DNA of 43,717 bases from Granulicella sp. (lineage in GTDB: Bacteria > Acidobacteriota > Terriglobia > Terriglobales > Acidobacteriaceae), in the NCBI GenBank assembly GCA_025357875.1, contig JANYLK010000227.1, forward strand, positions 1 to 43,717, written 5' to 3'. Position 1 is the stretch's first letter. The number at the start of each line of letters is the position of its first letter. Of the stretch, positions 1-8,641 are shown one piece after another. The position numbers were made by a program, and so were the translations under genes. A model generated the notes under the pieces. The model made no database searches and was not told the origin of the DNA. It saw nothing but the letters and a program-made list of their open reading frames with translations.

Positions 1-64
1 TGCTTTGGAGTCCTGCGATCGGACTCGGGCGCAACTCCTGCCTTGGCAGCCCCTTTTTACACCC

Positions 65-141
65 GGCGGTGTAGCTCAGCTGGTTAGAGCGACGGACTCA
101 TAACCCGTAGGTCGGCAGTTCGAGTCTGCCCACCGCCACCA
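65..141 (+). tRNA. tRNA-Met (anticodon CAT)
   Basis: Complete cloverleaf. The acceptor stem GGCGGTG (65-71) pairs with CACCGCC (131-137), followed by discriminator A138 and an encoded CCA (139-141). The D arm is GCTC...GAGC, the anticodon loop CTCATAA has CAT at 99-101, and the T arm is GGCAG/CTGCC around TTCGAGT. The anticodon stem is regular except for an A-C apposition next to the loop. CAT could also belong to tRNA-Ile2 (lysidine-modified) or initiator tRNA. The paired first base argues against initiator, and the overall sequence looks like elongator Met. The 64 bases before it hold only a short hairpin and no gene. Confidence 0.95.
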
Positions 142-219
142 CTTGAATAGCGCGGGCAGGTCGAATTGCCGTCCCAGTTTGCGAATCAGCTGCTTTTTTA
201 AGGAAGGCATTTTTGTAAT

Positions 220-546
220 TTACTTGGCGGCATTGATCGAATCTACGGTTACCACGGTTCCGGTTGCCTTGCCCTTAACAACGACGTTTGCGCCCGCGAA
301 TTTATCAATTGCAGTCTTGTCGCCTTTGAGCGTGTAAACCTTGTCGCCGACTATCAGCGCGTAGTCGGATCCCTCCTTGACACACTCTCGCGTGCATTGC
401 GCAGCACTTTCCCCTTTCATCATGTGCTTCTTGCCGCACATGGCATCGCTCACGGTGCCGGTTAGGGTTTTGTTGGCTTGGGCGATGGCGAGTGATGTTG
501 TCAGCATGAGTGCGGTAGTTGCGAAAGCCATTGAGTAGAATCGCAT
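220..546 (-). CDS. Small secreted DUF5818-like protein, last gene of the cus operon
   Basis: 108-aa protein with a Sec signal peptide (hydrophobic 7-20, cleavage after AIAQ about residue 23) and a small domain carrying TGTVSDAMCGKKHMMKG and CTRECVKEG. Cysteines are at 37, 51 and 55, with His41 and Met42-43 between them. I place it by memory with the DUF5818 proteins common in acidobacteria, whose function is unknown. The start is the ATG at 544-546, chosen for the GGAG just upstream; a longer frame back to 651 would overlap cusA and lose the signal peptide. It begins 22 bp after the cusA stop, so it is probably co-transcribed. The Cys/His/Met set and the context suggest periplasmic Cu/Ag binding, which is inference. 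Confidence 0.8.
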   Translation of the reverse strand: MRFYSMAFATTALMLTTSLAIAQANKTLTGTVSDAMCGKKHMMKGESAAQCTRECVKEGSDYALIVGDKVYTLKGDKTAIDKFAGANVVVKGKATGTVVTVDSINAAK

Positions 547-568
547 GAATTTCTCCTTGAGATTGAGA

Positions 569-3500
569 TTACAGCAGTTGAGGTTGGGTCTGTGCGAGTG
601 CGGTTTGACCAGTTGTGGATTGCGGATGAAGTGTTCCTTTGCGTAATGCACGCTCTTTCATCATGACGAAGAAGACGGGTACAAGGATTAGCACATGGAT
701 GGTTGAGGTAATCATTCCACCCACGATTGGTGCGGCGATCGGCTTCATCACATCGGAGCCGATGCCTGACTCCCAGAGGATCGGGGCCAGACTTGCGAGG
801 ACAGCAATGACGGTCATCAATTTTGGGCGAAGACGTTTGACGGCGCCTTCAATGATGGCTTCCTCGATGTCGGCGTTGGTGTGGATGTTACCTTGCAGCA
901 TCCGCCGTTCCAGGGATTCGTGGAGATAGACGACCATGACGACGCCGGTTTCGACTGCGATACCGAAGAGCGCGATGTAGCCTACCCACACGGCAACGCT
1001 GAAGTTATAGCCGAGGAACCATTGCAGCAATAGTCCGCCGGTCATTGCATAGATGGTGGGCACGATCAGCACGATCGCTTCGGCAACAGAGTGGAAGACC
1101 ATATACAACAGCAGGAAGATCATGAAGAAGACGATGGGCAGGATGAGCTTGAGTCGCTGTTTTGCTCGTAGTTGAAACTCGTATTCTCCCGACCACTTGT
1201 AGCCGTAGCTCGCGGGGATAGCGATCTGGCTTCGTAGCTTGCGATTGGCTGCGTCAACGAAGCCGCCATAGTTTGTGCTCTTCAAGTCGATGTAGACGTA
1301 CCCGGTGAGTTGGCCGTCTTCATCCCGGATCATCGCTGGGCCGTTGGAGAATGACACTTTTGCTACTTGGCCGAGCGGAATCTGCGCGCCAGTGGGGGTG
1401 GCGATGAGGACGCTTCGCATTCGATCTACGCTGTCGCGGAAGTCCTGTGAGTAGCGCACGTTGATCGGATACCGTTCGCGTCCTTCGATATTCTCCGCGA
1501 TATTCTGGCCGCCGATGCCAGATGAGACTGCGGTTTGAACGTCGGCAACACTAAGGCCATAGCGTGCGGCTTCAGCGCGGTTCACCTCCACGTTGACGTA
1601 GAAGCCCTGCGATACGTGTTCCGCGAAGATCGAGCGTACTTCCGGCATCGTTGAGAGGACAGCTTGCATCTTCGCTGCAAGCTGCTCGATACCGTCCACG
1701 TTTAGCCCCTGCACCTTGAGTCCTAAAGGCGTTTTAATGCCGGTGAGTTCCATGTCGAGACGGTTCTCGACCGGGCTCGTCCACGTGTTTGCAAGACCGG
1801 GGAATTGCACTTTTTCATCCATCTCCTGAATGAGCTTGGTGTAAGTCATTCCGGGGCGCCATTGTTCACGAGGCTTGAGCATCAGGGTCGTGTCGAACAT
1901 ATCAAGCGGGGCGTTGTCGGTCGCACTGTCGGATCGGCCTACGGTGCCGAACACGCTTTCGACCTCGGGGATGGCGCGAAGAATTGCATCCTGCTTTTGC
2001 AAGAGCGATTTCGCCTGCTCAATCGCGATGCCGGGAAGCGAGGTAGGCATATAGAGCGCGGAGCCTTCAAAGAGTGGAGGCATGAACTGGCTACCGAGTT
2101 TGAATGCGACGGGTAGCGTCGCAACCAGGAAGATCAAGTTGGTCGCGATTGTCAGCTTTCGATATTTCAGGCAGAAGCGCAGGATTGGCAGATAGATCGC
2201 CTGGGTGACGCGGGAGATTGGATTCGCACTTTCCGGCTTGAGCCTTCCTCGAATCAGCATCACCATGAGCACTGGGACCAGCGTGATTGCGATGATCGAG
2301 GAGGAGCCCACTGCCAGAGTCTTCGTCCAGGCGAGAGGCCGAAACATCCGGCCCTCTTGAGCTTCAAGAAGGAAGACGGGCAGGAAAGAGACGACGATGA
2401 TGAGCAGCGAGAAGAACAGCGCGGGTCCAACCTGCTTTGCTGCGTTGATGAGGATCTCTCGGCGTTCGGGTTCGGAGACTGGGGTATCGTCCAACGTCTG
2501 ACGTTCCGAGAGATGACGGTAGCCGTTCTCCACCATCACAATTGCGGCGTCGACGAGGACGCCGACAGCGAGAGCGATGCCGCCGAGAGACATGATGTTC
2601 GAGGTGACACCGAGGAAGTAGATGGGGATGAACGAAACCAGAACCGCGATTGGCAGCGCAAGAATAGCGATCAAGGCTGAGCGGAAATGAAACAGAAAGA
2701 TGATGATGACGAGGCTGACTATGACTGCCTCTTCGGTTAGATCGCGCTGCAGAGTGGCGATGGAATCGTTGATGAGGCCAGAACGATCGTAGCCGGCGAG
2801 GACCTGCACTCCGGCGGGAAGCGATGGCGCAATCTCGCGGAGTTTTTGTTTCACGCCTTCAATGACGCTTAGCGCGTTCATGCCTTGCCGCATGACGACG
2901 ATGCCTCCGACCGTCTCTCCTTGGCCATTCCACTCGGCAACGCCTTCGCGGATGTCCGGGCCGAATCCCACATTTCCGAGATCACGCAGCAGGACCGGCG
3001 TACCGTCTTTGCTGCCCACGGCTATCAACTCTAGGTCCCTGGTCGACTTCAGATAGCCGAGACCGCGAATCATGTATTGTGCGCCGCTTAGATCGAGCAC
3101 GCGGCCGCCGACTTCACTTGTGCTGGCTTTCACGCGGTCGATGACCATCGACAGCGGAATGTTGTAGGCCAGAAGCTTGGCTGGATCGAGCCTAATTTGA
3201 TATTGGCGCACATAGCCGCCGATGCTTGCAACCTCTGAGACGCCTGCGACGGTCTCCAATTGATAGCGCAGATGCCAGTCCTGCAGAGTGCGAAGGTCCG
3301 CAAGACTATGCTTGCCACTTCTATCGATGAGGGCATACTCGAAGACCCAGCCGGCACCGGTTGCATCGGGCCCAATGGCGGGATGAACCTCGGCAGGAAG
3401 GCGCCCTCCAATTTGCTGGAGGTATTCGACGACTCGCGAGCGTGCCCAATAGAGGTCGGTGCCATCTTCGAAGACGACATAAACATACGAGTCGCCAAAC

Positions 3501-3760
3501 ATTGTCTGAGCACGCACGGCTTTCACGTGAGGAGCCGCAAGGAGGCTGGTGACAATGGGATAGGTGACCTGATCTTCGATGATGTCTGGAGGCTGGCCCA
3601 TCCAACTCGTGTGGACGATCACCTGCACGTCGGAGATGTCCGGGAGCGCGTCGAGCGGAATGTGTTGCAACGACCAGATGCCGGCAAGCGTGAGCAGCAG
3701 CACGATCGTAAATACGAGGAAGCGACTTCGGGCGCAGAGGTCGATGATTCTGGAGAGCAT
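569..3760 (-). CDS. cusA: CusA-type heavy-metal RND efflux pump (Cu(I)/Ag(I))
   Basis: 1063-aa inner-membrane RND transporter that would extrude Cu(I)/Ag(I) through a CusCBA complex. It opens with the family's usual hydrophobic TM1 and LPDISDVQVIV, has the TM4 motif GVLVDAAIVMVEN with the proton-relay Asp, and EAQEGRMFRPLAWTKT before TM6. Met571 (in LYMPTSLPG), Met621 (in PLDMFDTT) and Met670 (in LDMELTGIK) fall exactly where E. coli CusA has Met573, Met623 and Met672, the relay that selects Cu/Ag over Zn/Co. Length matches the family (about 1040-1050 aa). The gene starts 1 bp after the cusB stop and is followed by the DUF5818-like gene. Confidence 0.95.
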   Translation of the reverse strand: MLSRIIDLCARSRFLVFTIVLLLTLAGIWSLQHIPLDALPDISDVQVIVHTSWMGQPPDIIEDQVTYPIVTSLLAAPHVKAVRAQTMFGDSYVYVVFEDGTDLYWARSRVVEYLQQIGGRLPAEVHPAIGPDATGAGWVFEYALIDRSGKHSLADLRTLQDWHLRYQLETVAGVSEVASIGGYVRQYQIRLDPAKLLAYNIPLSMVIDRVKASTSEVGGRVLDLSGAQYMIRGLGYLKSTRDLELIAVGSKDGTPVLLRDLGNVGFGPDIREGVAEWNGQGETVGGIVVMRQGMNALSVIEGVKQKLREIAPSLPAGVQVLAGYDRSGLINDSIATLQRDLTEEAVIVSLVIIIFLFHFRSALIAILALPIAVLVSFIPIYFLGVTSNIMSLGGIALAVGVLVDAAIVMVENGYRHLSERQTLDDTPVSEPERREILINAAKQVGPALFFSLLIIVVSFLPVFLLEAQEGRMFRPLAWTKTLAVGSSSIIAITLVPVLMVMLIRGRLKPESANPISRVTQAIYLPILRFCLKYRKLTIATNLIFLVATLPVAFKLGSQFMPPLFEGSALYMPTSLPGIAIEQAKSLLQKQDAILRAIPEVESVFGTVGRSDSATDNAPLDMFDTTLMLKPREQWRPGMTYTKLIQEMDEKVQFPGLANTWTSPVENRLDMELTGIKTPLGLKVQGLNVDGIEQLAAKMQAVLSTMPEVRSIFAEHVSQGFYVNVEVNRAEAARYGLSVADVQTAVSSGIGGQNIAENIEGRERYPINVRYSQDFRDSVDRMRSVLIATPTGAQIPLGQVAKVSFSNGPAMIRDEDGQLTGYVYIDLKSTNYGGFVDAANRKLRSQIAIPASYGYKWSGEYEFQLRAKQRLKLILPIVFFMIFLLLYMVFHSVAEAIVLIVPTIYAMTGGLLLQWFLGYNFSVAVWVGYIALFGIAVETGVVMVVYLHESLERRMLQGNIHTNADIEEAIIEGAVKRLRPKLMTVIAVLASLAPILWESGIGSDVMKPIAAPIVGGMITSTIHVLILVPVFFVMMKERALRKGTLHPQSTTGQTALAQTQPQLL

Positions 3761-3761
3761 G

Positions 3762-5342
3762 TTACATCCCTCCTTCAGCGTTGATGCGCATCTGCTTGGA
3801 GCCGATGGTTTGGCCGTTCTGCTTCGCGGTCACTGTGACTTGCCACGTTCCACTGGACTCAAGGACGCCTACGCCTTCGTAGAGGCCTGCCCTCTTTTCC
3901 GTGAGTTGAGTGGTCACGTTCATTGCTCCCATGCCCATTGCCGGCATCGCAGCCATGAAGAAGGTGACTGTGACCTGTGCGCCGGCAACCGGCTGTCCGT
4001 TCGATTTGGTCAGCTTGACGTGGAAGACGTTTGATCCTTTGTGAGGAGGGTTCGGATCGGTGGTGAGATCAATCGCGACTGCGGATTGAGGTTGTGATGT
4101 TGTGGACGGTGACTGTTGCCCGGTGCCCGGAGGGGGCGGAGTATATGAGCTTGCCGCAGCCTGCAACTGACTCTCGGAATCGAGCAGAAAACTGGCGGAG
4201 GTGACAATCTGCTGATGGACCTGCAGACCTTTCAGCACTACGAAATCATCTCCAACTCGTGCACCAAGGCCCACATCTTTCGGTTCGAGGCTTCCGTTCC
4301 CATGATCGATGAAGATGACCTGGCGAAGGCCGGTCTGGAAGACTGCCGAGGCGGGAACAACAAGCTGACGACCGAGGCCCGATTTCAGAACGACATTTAC
4401 GAACATGCCCGGCTTGAGCGTTATGCCCGGGTTATTGACCGCCAGGCGCACCTTGACTGTTCGTGTCGTCGTATCGACTTGCGGGAGGATCTCTTCGACG
4501 CGACCTCTGAAAGTGCGTCCTGGATACGCGTCAACCGTGATGGATGAGGTGTCGCCGCGCTTCAGCCTGCCAACGTCATTCTGAAAAACCTGCGCGTTGA
4601 CCCAGACGTGCGAAAGATCGGCGAGCGTATAGAGCTTGGTCGCGGGCTCTATGTACATATTGGGGAGCGCCATGCGTTCCATGATGTAGCCGGAAGATGG
4701 GGAGTTGATGGTGAGTTCGCTGATGGCCTTGCCTGTTTGCTGGAGCTTTGCTATCTCGCTACTGGGTATGTCCCACTGGCGTAGACGCTGCTCCGCAGCG
4801 GTAGTCAAGGACGATGCGCCACTGGCTACGCCGTCGATTGAGCTTTCACTGAGGGCGCTTTGATTCCGTCGCGCCAGCAGATACTCCTCCTGCGTTGCTA
4901 CCAGTTCTGGACTGTAGATGGTGAAGAGCGGGTCGCCCTTGCGCACATATTGGTAGGTGGCGTTGGCAAAGACTTTGCGGATGTACCCGGAGAATCTAAC
5001 CTGCACAATTGATTGAAGGCGCTCGTCAACATCGACGGTGCCAGTCGCACGGATCTCGTCATTGAGTTGTTTGTATTCGACCGTGCCGGTCTTTACGCCA
5101 ATGCTGTTCATCTGCTGATCCGTCAGTTGGACAGGAACAAGTGGAGCTTCCATCCTGGTGGCAGGCGTGGATGCATCCTTGTTGGTGTCTTCCATCGGAC
5201 CGGAAGCGATGGGTTGAACATCTGCCGAGGTGGGGCTGGGGACGGAATGCGCAGTCGCTCTGGTGCGGTATACGTAGACTCCAGCGGCGATGGCGAACAG
5301 GAGAAGCCAGAAGAGTGAGGTGCGGACAACATATCGATTCAT
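3762..5342 (-). CDS. cusB: CusB-type periplasmic adaptor with extra C-terminal Met-rich domain
   Basis: 526-aa membrane-fusion protein of the RND efflux complex. An N-terminal anchor (about residues 8-26) is followed by the barrel-sandwich and alpha-hairpin (DEIRATGTVDVDERL..., then VRKGDPLFTIYSPELVATQEEYL), the second half of the lipoyl domain (SPSSGYIMERMALPN), a beta-barrel (VNAQVFQNDVGRLKRG) and the membrane-proximal domain. After about residue 395 a Pro/Ser/Gln linker leads into an added domain of about 100 residues that looks like the FixH/YtkA immunoglobulin-like fold. It contains a Met-rich loop FMAAMPAMGMGAMN (about 462-475) that could bind Cu(I), as CusF does. Its start overlaps the cusC stop by 4 bp (ATGA), which indicates translational coupling. 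Confidence 0.93.
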   Translation of the reverse strand: MNRYVVRTSLFWLLLFAIAAGVYVYRTRATAHSVPSPTSADVQPIASGPMEDTNKDASTPATRMEAPLVPVQLTDQQMNSIGVKTGTVEYKQLNDEIRATGTVDVDERLQSIVQVRFSGYIRKVFANATYQYVRKGDPLFTIYSPELVATQEEYLLARRNQSALSESSIDGVASGASSLTTAAEQRLRQWDIPSSEIAKLQQTGKAISELTINSPSSGYIMERMALPNMYIEPATKLYTLADLSHVWVNAQVFQNDVGRLKRGDTSSITVDAYPGRTFRGRVEEILPQVDTTTRTVKVRLAVNNPGITLKPGMFVNVVLKSGLGRQLVVPASAVFQTGLRQVIFIDHGNGSLEPKDVGLGARVGDDFVVLKGLQVHQQIVTSASFLLDSESQLQAAASSYTPPPPGTGQQSPSTTSQPQSAVAIDLTTDPNPPHKGSNVFHVKLTKSNGQPVAGAQVTVTFFMAAMPAMGMGAMNVTTQLTEKRAGLYEGVGVLESSGTWQVTVTAKQNGQTIGSKQMRINAEGGM

Positions 5343-6598
5343 CGGAGTTGTGCTCCCGTCAGTGTTTCGAGACGTGCCAAAGCGGTTTCATGATCAAGCA
5401 GCGCTTGTTGCGAGTCATGCTCGAAGGTCAGTGCATCCAGCAGGGAAGAGAGCACTGGAGCGAACGCCTCTTTGCCGGATTGATAGGTAGCCTGCTCTGC
5501 ACGGAACGCTGCTTGCGATTGCGGCAGAAGGCCATCCTGATACTCCTTCAGCAACTCGGCTGTGTCCGTGACGGCGATGTATTGCTTCTGGACCTCTGCG
5601 AGTTGCTGCTGTACCTGCGAGTCGAGTTCCTGCTTCGATCGCTCCAGCGACTCGGCTGCCTGCGCAACGCCTGCTTCTACCCGCTTGCGACGGGGCAGAC
5701 GCATGTTCAACGTCAGCATGTAGTAGTCGCGGTAGCCGGCCCCGGTCTGCTGAAACGTGTAGCCGACGTTAAAGTCCGGCTTGCTCTCACGCTGCGCCGA
5801 CTTCAGCTGTGCATCCTGCTTTTCAATATCTGCGCTATCCACTGCGACCGAAGGATTGTGGGCCGCAACCAGAGCCTGCAATTCCTCTGCGGTGTATCGC
5901 AGTGGAGACAGCGAAAGCGGCTCCGGAATTGTGTCGGCAGAGGTTTGCGATCGGTGCAGCAGTTGCTTGAGGCTGGCTTGAAGTTGCCCCATCTCCTGAT
6001 GGTGTATCGTGACTTCGCGCAGGATCTTGGTGTGCTCGATCTGGGCCTTCAGGACGTCCGCCTGGCTCCCTTGCCCCAGGCTGTATCGCGACAAGCCGGT
6101 CTCGATGAGCGGCTTCAAGACGGCATCGTTGCGTCCCAGGATCGAGAGTGTGGCCTCGAGATAGGCCAGGCGCAGATAAAGGAGTTTGACCTGTTCGGTG
6201 ATTGACGTACGCAGAAGGTCTGATTGCGCCTGCTGCATATCGGCATCGCGGTTAGCTGCCTCACCCTTGAGATGGAGCTTTCCGGCATAGGGAAGGTCCT
6301 GCGAGGCTCCGAAGCCGATGTAGGCGAAGTCACTGTTGCTAAATCCCGCAAACGGCTTCGGGCTTCCGACGCTGTACGACTGAATGGTGAATTGCGGATC
6401 AGGCAGCGTCGTCACCTGCTGAGCGACGTGGGTTGCCGCCTTCCAGGCATGATCTGCGGCGGAGATCTGGGTGTTGTTCGACTGTGCTTCTAAAATCAAC
6501 GTGGCAAGTGGCGTTGGCATACCTGTCGGCCCCTGCGCATGCGCGGGGATACCCGTTGCCATCACCAATGCGGCGGTCCAATAGAAGGCCACCTTCAT
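5339..6598 (-). CDS. cusC: CusC/TolC-family outer-membrane efflux protein
   Basis: 419-aa outer-membrane factor that would complete the CusCBA export channel. It has a signal peptide (MKVAFYWTAALVMATGIPAHA) and the two long heptad-rich helical regions of the OEP family, for example the stretches around QAQSDLLRTSITEQVK and LERSKQELDSQVQQQLAEVQ. The ATG at 6596-6598 is preferred over an upstream in-frame start at 6640: it has AGGAG at the right distance and puts the signal peptide at the N-terminus. The ORF ends overlapping the cusB start codon. There is no lipobox, so unlike E. coli CusC it is not obviously a lipoprotein. Confidence 0.9.
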   Translation of the reverse strand: MKVAFYWTAALVMATGIPAHAQGPTGMPTPLATLILEAQSNNTQISAADHAWKAATHVAQQVTTLPDPQFTIQSYSVGSPKPFAGFSNSDFAYIGFGASQDLPYAGKLHLKGEAANRDADMQQAQSDLLRTSITEQVKLLYLRLAYLEATLSILGRNDAVLKPLIETGLSRYSLGQGSQADVLKAQIEHTKILREVTIHHQEMGQLQASLKQLLHRSQTSADTIPEPLSLSPLRYTAEELQALVAAHNPSVAVDSADIEKQDAQLKSAQRESKPDFNVGYTFQQTGAGYRDYYMLTLNMRLPRRKRVEAGVAQAAESLERSKQELDSQVQQQLAEVQKQYIAVTDTAELLKEYQDGLLPQSQAAFRAEQATYQSGKEAFAPVLSSLLDALTFEHDSQQALLDHETALARLETLTGAQLR

Positions 6599-6680
6599 AG
6601 GGAAACTCCTGTCTCGATTGCAATTTAGACGTGAACACACGCAGGTGCGCGGCTCGATCTTTAGGCGAGAGAGGAGCGAA

Positions 6681-7046
6681 TCAGATTCTTAGGATGGTGA
6701 TTGCTGAGGATGGAGAGATTGGAGGCGAGTGTTCGGGGCATTGGATGTGGCCGATGCTTTGACCTATCGGAAGACTATCGAGTCGGGAGATGTACGTAGC
6801 GGCCAAAGCACTGGAATTGACCGAAGTATCCCGCCTTACAGCGGCATCCTGAACAATCTTCGCAGCTTTTTTGCAGCAGTCGTTAGAGGTCGGCATCTGC
6901 ATCTGTCCGCATTGATTCTTCATCATGCGGCAGCAGGCGCGTTCTTCAATTGTCATTGGTACATCAGCAGCCATGCATGCCATCGCAGGGCTCACGCAGG
7001 ACATCAGCAACAGCAGAAGCGCTCCGAATTGGCGCGTTGACTTCAC
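6681..7046 (-). CDS. Small secreted Cys/Met-rich protein heading the cus operon
   Basis: 121-aa protein, GTG start, with a signal peptide (residues 1-23, ending SPAMA) and then an unusual cluster of soft-metal ligands: C24, C38-C39, M41-M42, C46, M49, M51, C57-C58, in the context RACCRMMKNQCGQMQMP. The C-terminal half is polar and unremarkable. I know no named family for it. Its place, 82 bp upstream of cusC on the same strand, and its ligand set suggest a periplasmic copper/silver chaperone or sensor. This is inference. The GTG start lacks a clear Shine-Dalgarno sequence, so the exact N-terminus is uncertain, but a start further in would lose the signal peptide. Confidence 0.7.
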   Translation of the reverse strand: MKSTRQFGALLLLLMSCVSPAMACMAADVPMTIEERACCRMMKNQCGQMQMPTSNDCCKKAAKIVQDAAVRRDTSVNSSALAATYISRLDSLPIGQSIGHIQCPEHSPPISPSSAITILRI

Positions 7047-7054
7047 TTATGATT

Positions 7055-7083
7055 AAGATACGCTGTACGCGGATTTGTCACAA
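7055..7083 (-). promoter_or_regulatory. Candidate sigma70-type promoter of the cus operon
   Basis: Read on the minus strand, TTGTGA and TATCTT are separated by 17 bp, each matching 4 of 6 bases of the -35/-10 consensus. The expected transcript start would fall within a few bases of the GTG codon at 7046, which would make the first mRNA almost leaderless. No clear CueR-like dyad was found in the spacer. Weak match, prediction only. Confidence 0.3.
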
Positions 7084-7274
7084 CAGATTTAGGGCGCGTC
7101 AGTTCAATTTCTGATGGCGCGGTGAATCTACCTCATTGAAGTGTTGGGGGTGGCAAATCGGCTACCAGATAGCGATTCGCTGAGCCCCGGTATATGATTT
7201 TGCTATCGGGTTGCGGTCGGGATGCGTCTAAACTCGACTGGTCAAGGTCTAGCCTTGTGGAGATGCGGCGAATT

Positions 7275-8552
7275 ATGTCCAAGATTTCTAAGATTCTTTT
7301 GCTCGCGGTGTCGGTGGTGCTGGTTCTCACGGTGTTCCTGGGCGTGAACTCGAGCGGAGTCAGCGCGGCCACGTCGGGCCAGGATGGCGCGTATCGCCAG
7401 ATCGAGGTCTATACCGAAGTGATGCACCACATTCAACAGGATTACGTGACCGACCCGAATATCACTGAGGTAACCAACGGGGCGCTGCGCGGGCTGCTGG
7501 AGTCGCTGGACGCGGATTCGAGTTACCTGACCGCCGCGGACTACAAGATTTACAAGGCAGGCGGCGGGCTTGCTCAACGCTCGAAGGTTGCGCAGGCGGG
7601 GATCAACGTATCGAAGCGATATGGGTATGCGACCGTGGTGTCGGTGGTTCCCGCGAGTGCGGCGGATAAGGCCGGCCTGGTAGACGGCGACATTGTGGAG
7701 GCCATTGACGGACATGACACACGGAACTTGTCGCTGGCGATGATTCAACGGATGCTGGAAGGAAGTGCTGGGAGCACTTTGACTCTTGGCGTGGTTGGGC
7801 ACGACGGCAAGGCGGAGCCGAATAAGATTTCGATGACGCGAGCCCAGACGGTGGTGCCTCCGGTGGTGGATTATCTACCTCCCGTTGTCGATCAGTTATA
7901 CGAGAACACATCGATCCTCTATTTGAAGCCAGAGATACTGGACCACGACCACGTGCAGCAGGTTGAAGCCAAGCTGAAAGGTATGCAGAAGGCTGGCAAC
8001 AAGAAGGTGCTGCTGGATTTGCGCGATGCATCTGCTGGAGACATGGCGGAGGCTACACGGCTGGCGAACTTCCTGCTGAAGGATGGCACGATTGCCACCC
8101 TTGAAGGGCAGAAGTTTGCGAAGCAGGTATTTGCGGTAGATCGGGAGAAGACGATCAATGCCACAGCGCCGGTGGTGGTGCTCGTTAATCGTGGAACCGC
8201 CGGGCCTGCTGAGCTGGTAGCGGCAGCACTTGGGGATAATAAGCGCGCCGAGGTGGTAGGCGAGAAGACATTTGGTGAGGGGACCGAGCAGAAGACCTTC
8301 GAGTTGCCGGATGGTGCTGCGCTGATTCTGACCGTGGCAAAGTATGAGTCGCCTCTGGGTAAGAAGATCCAGGATGATGGAGTAACTCCGCAGGTAGTCA
8401 TAGCTTCGGTAGTGGATGACCAGGCGGGCGTGGAAGATGCTGCGCAGGTTCCGACGGCCACCGCCGCTCGGGCCCCGGTAAAGAAGCAGGCTCCGCAAGT
8501 GGATCTGCAGTTGACCAAAGCGCTGGATATCTTGAAGGGCAAAACGGCGTAA
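7275..8552 (+). CDS. S41/CtpA-like PDZ protein lacking the catalytic Ser and Lys (predicted pseudopeptidase)
   Basis: 425-aa envelope protein: N-terminal signal or anchor (hydrophobic 7-28), an S41 N-terminal helical part (IQQDYVTDPNITEVTNGALRG), a PDZ domain (about 110-180, PASAADKAGLVDGDIVEAIDG) and the C-terminal peptidase core. In active members (E. coli Prc S430/K455) the core reads SASASE and TFGKGT. Here the same places read TAGPAE and TFGEGT, so the nucleophile is Gly310 and the general base is Glu335, with the family's 25-residue spacing intact. The flanking motifs VVLVNRGTAG, GDNKRAEVVGEKTFG and DGVTPQVVI are well kept, so this is not a frameshift. It sits just before a class A PBP. 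A scaffold, inhibitor or substrate-binding role is inferred. The ATG at 7275 is preferred over the in-frame ATG at 7263. Confidence 0.85.
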   Translation: MSKISKILLLAVSVVLVLTVFLGVNSSGVSAATSGQDGAYRQIEVYTEVMHHIQQDYVTDPNITEVTNGALRGLLESLDADSSYLTAADYKIYKAGGGLAQRSKVAQAGINVSKRYGYATVVSVVPASAADKAGLVDGDIVEAIDGHDTRNLSLAMIQRMLEGSAGSTLTLGVVGHDGKAEPNKISMTRAQTVVPPVVDYLPPVVDQLYENTSILYLKPEILDHDHVQQVEAKLKGMQKAGNKKVLLDLRDASAGDMAEATRLANFLLKDGTIATLEGQKFAKQVFAVDREKTINATAPVVVLVNRGTAGPAELVAAALGDNKRAEVVGEKTFGEGTEQKTFELPDGAALILTVAKYESPLGKKIQDDGVTPQVVIASVVDDQAGVEDAAQVPTATAARAPVKKQAPQVDLQLTKALDILKGKTA

Positions 8553-8641
8553 GAGTATGCGGCTACAACGGTCCACGTTTTAGAAGCGAGACATGGCGCG
8601 CGTTAGGGCCGAGGAGGAATTCACAGGGCTGAAGCAGTGGT

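Noticed and set aside
8..26. A hairpin (GAGTCC/GGACTC) before the tRNA as a terminator
   Set aside because: The stem is short and no T-run follows; it may be a chance pairing.
569..651. A longer start at 651 for the DUF5818-like protein
   Set aside because: It would overlap the cusA end and put 35 residues before a normal signal peptide; ATG 546 has a good ribosome site.
5141..6205. A 354-codon open frame on the plus strand inside cusC/cusB
   Set aside because: Antisense to the outer-membrane factor and adaptor; Arg/Leu/Gln-rich with no motif, and it crosses the coupled cusC-cusB junction.
8193..8280. Frameshift or sequencing error as the cause of the missing Ser and Lys in the S41-like protein
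   Set aside because: The reading frame and all flanking motifs are intact on both sides of both sites, and the change to Gly and Glu needs separate substitutions.
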